DNA of 39,765 bases, taken from NCBI GenBank assembly GCA_018401355.1, contig JAGYLD010000017.1, positions 1 through 39,765 on the forward strand, in the 5' to 3' direction. Source of the DNA: Bacteroidales bacterium. GTDB lineage: Bacteria > Bacteroidota > Bacteroidia > Bacteroidales > B18-G4. Of this stretch, positions 39,716 through 39,765 are shown in pieces. The stretch's first letter is position 1. Every line of letters starts with the position of its first letter. The notes below the pieces were generated by a model. The model saw only the letters and a list, made by a program, of their open reading frames with translations, was not told where the DNA came from and did not search any database. The position numbers and the translations under genes were made by a program.

Positions 39716-39765
39716 GTTTAGGGATTATAGTGAAGAGAAAAAAAGGATCTTGTAAGCAACATAAC

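Noticed and set aside
1-39765. CRISPR arrays, insertion sequences, prophage or integrase genes
   Set aside because: I saw no regularly spaced direct repeats of 24-40 bases, no transposase or integrase motifs and no terminal inverted repeats with target duplications.

Overview
The window looks like chromosomal DNA from a free-living, largely anaerobic or facultative member of the Bacteroidota (Bacteroidales/Marinilabiliales-like). The evidence is a type IX secretion sorting domain on a large exported protein, a TonB-dependent receptor with a carboxypeptidase-regulatory N-terminal domain, several Bacteroidota-typical families (DUF4294, DUF5723, PspC/LiaF-like proteins), and many promoters with the Bacteroidota -7 element TAnnTTTG. 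I see no integrase, transposase, phage structural gene or CRISPR array. Codon use looks even throughout. Both ends are cut from longer sequence: the first gene is truncated at its 5' end.

Layout. 1-2 kb: tail of an envelope or exopolysaccharide locus (unknown protein, polyprenyl glycosylphosphotransferase). 2-6 kb (minus): tig-clpP-clpX, followed by a DUF4294 protein. 6-8.3 kb (minus): a TPR sensor histidine kinase without a receiver. 8.4 kb: tRNA-Leu(TAG). 8.8-10.3 kb: a DUF5723 exported protein whose signal peptide is out of frame with its ATG. 10.3-13.1 kb (minus): icd-gltA, the oxidative entry of the TCA cycle. 13.2-16.4 kb (plus): a DCC thiol protein, a PspC/LiaF-like envelope-stress pair, a CbpA-type DnaJ and a small DinD/BRO-N-like protein in the place where CbpM is often found. 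16.5-21 kb (plus): TonB receptor and S9 oligopeptidase. 21-23.1 kb: an OmpR-type two-component pair divergent from a small Lys/Cys-rich secreted protein; the gap holds a helically phased array of TTAAC half-sites. 23.2-28 kb (minus): C1 peptidase and a 1120-residue T9SS cargo protein.

28-39.7 kb is the most interesting part. It is a compact respiratory and sulfur/molybdenum block: pssA and a Crp/Fnr regulator (minus); divergently, a two-domain rhodanese, a MobA-like and a MobB-like molybdenum-cofactor protein (plus); then, convergent with these, an operon (minus) of a second, paralogous Crp/Fnr regulator, a Rieske 2Fe-2S protein and a 907-residue fusion of a cytochrome b with a dodecaheme cytochrome c. 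Divergent from that is a complete three-subunit molybdoenzyme of the PsrABC/PhsABC type (Tat-exported catalytic subunit, 16-Cys ferredoxin, NrfD-like membrane anchor). I infer one anaerobic electron-transfer unit: the molybdoenzyme exchanges electrons with the menaquinone pool, the Rieske/cytochrome b module is the second quinone-reactive site with its own c-heme wire, MobA/MobB finish the cofactor, the rhodanese handles sulfane sulfur, and the two Crp/Fnr proteins control it. Its substrate cannot be read from the sequence.

A recurring oddity is that three exported-protein genes (about 8814, 18878 and 29764-29837) have recognisable or partial signal-peptide coding sequence that is not joined in frame to an ATG. 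This could be assembly indels, non-AUG starts or slippage control.
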